Source of the DNA: Flavobacterium aquicola | GTDB taxonomy: Bacteria > Bacteroidota > Bacteroidia > Flavobacteriales > Flavobacteriaceae | Length of the DNA stretch: 64,000 nucleotides | Direction of reading: 5' to 3' | Assembly (NCBI RefSeq): GCF_003385115.1 | Contig: NZ_QUNI01000003.1 | Coordinates: 476,426-540,425 of the forward strand | Part shown: positions 62,148-64,000 of the stretch, one piece after another | Layout: every line of letters begins with the position of its first letter | Numbering within the stretch: the first letter of the stretch is position 1 | Notes under the pieces: model-generated | Told to the model about the DNA's origin: nothing | Seen by the model: the letters and a program-made list of their open reading frames with translations, nothing else | The model's database searches: none | Made by a program: the position numbers and the translations under genes

Positions 62148-62969
62148 TTATGATTGAATGAATTCCAAAATGTCTTTATTGATAGTATCCGCTTCAGTAG
62201 TTGGCATACCGTGTGAGAAGCCAGGATAAATAATCAATTTTCCGTTTTTCAAAAGCTCCGCCGCTTTTACCGCGGTTGTTTCATAAGGCACGATTTGGTC
62301 GTCGTCACCGTGTTGAACCAAAACCGGAACATCAATACTTTTAAGATCTTCGGTAAAATCAGTTTCAGAGAAAACTTCGATACAATCGTATTGTGCTTTG
62401 ATACCGCCCATCATTCCTTGTCTCCACCAGTTGTCCTGAATTCCTTTTTTTACATTCGCGCCTTCTCGGTTATAGCCATAAAAAGGAACAGTCAAGTCTT
62501 GGTAAAATTGTTGTCTGTTGTTTAGTGTGTTATAACGAATATCATCAAATACAGCCAATGGAACACCGTTTGGATTATTTTCGTCTGCAATCATATAAGG
62601 AGTAATTGCACTGATCAAAACCACTTTTGATACACGGCCTTTTCCATATTGAGCTGCATAACGCAAAGCTTCTCCGCCACCTGTTGAATGCCCAATGTGG
62701 ATGGTATTTTTAAGATCTAAAAACTCAGTCAATTCAGCCACATCCTGTGCATAAGTGTCCATATCATTTCCTTTATATGTTTGAGTAGATCTTCCGTGAC
62801 CTCTTCTGTCGTGAGCGATTACTCTGTATCCTTGGTTTAGGAAAAACATCATTTGAGCATCCCAATCGTCAGATGACAATGGCCATCCGTGGTGAAAGAA
62901 AATTGGTTGTCCTGCTCCTAAATCTTTGAAATAAATTTCTGTTCCGTCTTTTACTGTAAACTTGTTCAT
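62148..62969 (-). CDS. Alpha/beta hydrolase (non-heme chloroperoxidase-like)
   Basis: This 273-residue protein without a signal peptide has HHGWPLSSDDW, GHSTGGGE (Ser95), an acid in HGDDDQIVP and a His in PGFSHGMP. It matches the cofactor-free haloperoxidase/esterase family. These enzymes usually hydrolyse esters; perhydrolysis is a side activity. It has its own promoter with the shared box, so it is co-regulated with, rather than co-transcribed with, the hydrolase at 61103. Confidence 0.9.
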   Translation of the reverse strand: MNKFTVKDGTEIYFKDLGAGQPIFFHHGWPLSSDDWDAQMMFFLNQGYRVIAHDRRGHGRSTQTYKGNDMDTYAQDVAELTEFLDLKNTIHIGHSTGGGEALRYAAQYGKGRVSKVVLISAITPYMIADENNPNGVPLAVFDDIRYNTLNNRQQFYQDLTVPFYGYNREGANVKKGIQDNWWRQGMMGGIKAQYDCIEVFSETDFTEDLKSIDVPVLVQHGDDDQIVPYETTAVKAAELLKNGKLIIYPGFSHGMPTTEADTINKDILEFIQS

Positions 62970-63007
62970 TTTTTTTATATTTAAATGTTATTGTTATTTT
63001 GATAAGG

Positions 63008-63070
63008 CAAAGTTGGGATTAATCTAAGCGACCATCAATGGATGTATTTCCCTTTGAACTGCACTTTTTT
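63008..63070 (-). promoter_or_regulatory. Conserved regulator box and promoter (hydrolase 2)
   Basis: Box 63033-63070 matches copy 1 in all but three positions of the core and lies 17 nt upstream of CAACTTTG (63015-63008). Confidence 0.75.
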
Positions 63071-63127
63071 CCCTTCTTTTAAATTTTGTTATTTTTTAGA
63101 AGCAGAACATTTGCCTTTTTAAGGAAG

Positions 63128-63200
63128 ATTGGTCCCGCAATCCGTTTCAATCTTGTGTGCCGAACCCCAGCACACAAGGATTTCCACTTCTATCGGGGCT
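63128..63200 (-). repeat. Structured intergenic repeat with covarying stem (copy 2)
   Basis: Read on the minus strand it has the same AGCCCCGATAGAAGTGGAAA and GATTGAAACGGAT-T-GCGGGAC blocks as 53123-53193. The stem here is TTGTGTGC / GCACACAA around the same GGGGTTC-type loop. The rest of the 62970-63282 gap holds only the hydrolase 2 promoter. Confidence 0.75.
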
Positions 63201-63282
63201 AAAATTCAACATTCTGCTTTTTTACAATCATCTGAAAAGGAATAATAGTATTCAACTTCAGATTTTAATATGATTTGGGTAT

Positions 63283-63693
63283 TTATTTTTTCATTACAAG
63301 AAGTGGCTTATTCTTCTCAACAATGTAAGTAGCAAGCTCCGTAGCTTTAACATCACCTACATTTCTTGCGGAATGATTCTTTCCTGCAGGAATAAAAAGT
63401 ACATCACCGGCTTTAAGGACAATTGGTTTATCTCCCTCGATTTGATATTCAAATGTTCCTTCCAGCACATAAATCACCTCTTCGCCAGGATGATTATGCA
63501 TTCCAAAAGCGGAATTGACTTCGAAGTCTATTCGAGCCTGAATAGTTTCATATCCCAAAACTGAAATATCATGTCTTTGCAAATTGGTACGGCTAATTCC
63601 TAACTGTTGTGCAAAAGCTAATTCTGGAGTTAAAAATGCAGTCAGTCCTAAGAAAGTAACTGCTCCTAATAAAAAATTCTTTTTCGTTTTCAT
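63283..63693 (-). CDS. Exported cupin domain protein
   Basis: This 136-residue protein has a signal peptide (about 1-28, ends AFA) and one cupin_2 barrel (about 55-130): NHPGEEVIYVLEGTFEYQIE, GDVLFIPAGKNHSARN. The metal-binding His/Glu residues of cupin motif 1 (HxHPxEE-like HNHPGEE) and motif 2 are present. Role unknown; possibly a dioxygenase-like or binding protein. It is controlled through the same upstream box as the two hydrolases. Confidence 0.87.
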   Translation of the reverse strand: MKTKKNFLLGAVTFLGLTAFLTPELAFAQQLGISRTNLQRHDISVLGYETIQARIDFEVNSAFGMHNHPGEEVIYVLEGTFEYQIEGDKPIVLKAGDVLFIPAGKNHSARNVGDVKATELATYIVEKNKPLLVMKK

Positions 63694-63725
63694 ATGTAAT
63701 ATTTATTGTTTGTTATTTGATACTG

Positions 63726-63788
63726 CAAAGATTCTCCAAATGTCCTAGCGCATCAATGGACGCATTTCTCTTTGGATTGCACTTTTTT
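63726..63788 (-). promoter_or_regulatory. Conserved regulator box and promoter (cupin)
   Basis: Box 63751-63788 lies 17 nt upstream of a -7-like AATCTTTG (63733-63726). It differs from copies 1 and 2 at a few positions (AGTGCAATCCAAAGAGAAAT). Confidence 0.7.
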
Positions 63789-63851
63789 CCTTTATTCGAA
63801 AAAATCGGCGGTTTTGAAGTGATTTTGAAATTATTTTTAAATAGTTTGCAT

Positions 63852-63881
63852 AAAAAAAGCACGGCTTAATAGCCGTGCTTT
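63852..63881 (-). terminator. Intrinsic terminator read from the right
   Basis: Arms AAAGCACGGC / GCCGTGCTTT with a 6-nt loop run into seven T residues on the minus strand. No minus-strand gene ends just to the right inside the window. Confidence 0.75.
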
Positions 63882-63905
63882 GTGTAATTTATTGGTCTCA
63901 GATTC

Positions 63906-63933
63906 GGGTTTAAAACCCTGCAATTTATTGCAG
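63906..63933 (+). repeat. Adjacent hairpins, possible IS200/IS605 left end
   Basis: GGGTTTAAAACCC (63906-63918) is followed by CTGCAA-TTTA-TTGCAG (63918-63933), 38 nt upstream of a transposase-like start. Subterminal hairpins of this kind mark IS200/IS605 ends. Confidence 0.4.
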
Positions 63934-63970
63934 TACTTTAGTAATGCGAAAAAATCTTTACCTTTAGATT

Positions 63971-64000
63971 ATGAGCACAGATTTAAGAAAAGGTTCGCAT
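63971..64000 (+). CDS. Start of a possible IS200/IS605 TnpA transposase (partial)
   Basis: Ten codons are visible, MSTDLRKGSH. The RKGSH motif near the start is typical of IS200/IS605 family TnpA (Y1 HUH transposases). Preceding hairpins and a terminator cut off from its gene support an insertion here. The catalytic HUH and Tyr lie beyond the window, so this is tentative. Confidence 0.4.
   Translation, partial: MSTDLRKGSH

Overview
The window reads as chromosomal DNA of a Flavobacteriia bacterium, most likely Flavobacterium or a close relative. The supporting signs are AT-rich DNA, TTTG / TAnnTTTG promoters, SusC/SusD pairs, a type IX secretion (T9SS type B) C-terminal domain, LytS/LytTR regulators, and palindromic intergenic repeats of the Flavobacterium type. 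No rRNA, tRNA or CRISPR array was seen.

The dominant feature is a sulfur-scavenging island on the + strand from about 2.7 to 36.6 kb, with a paralogous leucine-rich-repeat gene at each end (1700-2554 and 36893-37720). It contains three predicted transcription units. Unit 1 is susC-susD-sulfatase (to 9177, then a strong terminator). Unit 2 is susC-susD-sulfatase-DUF1254-DUF1214-small membrane ORF-sulfatase-small membrane ORF-two sterol-desaturase-like genes-sulfatase-rhodanese/thioredoxin-sulfatase (9952-27148). Unit 3 is formylglycine-generating enzyme-sulfatase-YeiH-type transporter-cysE-cysK-family 2A encapsulin shell-cysteine desulfurase cargo (27409-36590, then a terminator). Together they suggest this flow: import of sulfated organics, desulfation by FGly sulfatases, transport of the sulfur oxyanion, O-acetylserine and cysteine synthesis, and sulfur storage or mobilisation by an encapsulated cysteine desulfurase.

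Each unit starts with the same control region, which is the most interesting discovery here. All three have TTTG-N19-TA(C/T)(T/C)TTTG promoters, an inverted repeat TCTA-N9-TAGA at the expected transcription start, and then an unannotated leader ORF. A 28-codon reading is available in every case, ending in a cysteine run (MCCCR, MYCCC, MYCYCC). The leader starts are TTG, GTG and ATG. Units 1 and 2 add a second Cys mini-ORF (MKKCLCCK, MKKQICCS) and a nearly identical structured 5' UTR before susC. This looks like cysteine-responsive leader-peptide control of sulfatase loci and of an encapsulin.

From 37 to 49 kb, mostly on the - strand, are an acyltransferase with a LytTR membrane regulator, an envelope-stress-like group (YtxH, lmo0937-like, coiled-coil lipoprotein), an Mla-type lipid transporter (MlaE-MlaF-MlaD), Dps, and a GT4 / GH130 glycan pair. 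From 49 to 56 kb are a TonB receptor with its DUF4249 lipoprotein, a divergent LytS/LytTR two-component pair, and an hxlR-azoR module flanked by a perfect 54-bp direct repeat. From 56 to 64 kb are a 1278-residue T9SS-secreted protein, an exported RidA, and two alpha/beta hydrolases and a cupin that share a conserved upstream box at fixed spacing. The right edge appears to enter an IS200/IS605-type element.
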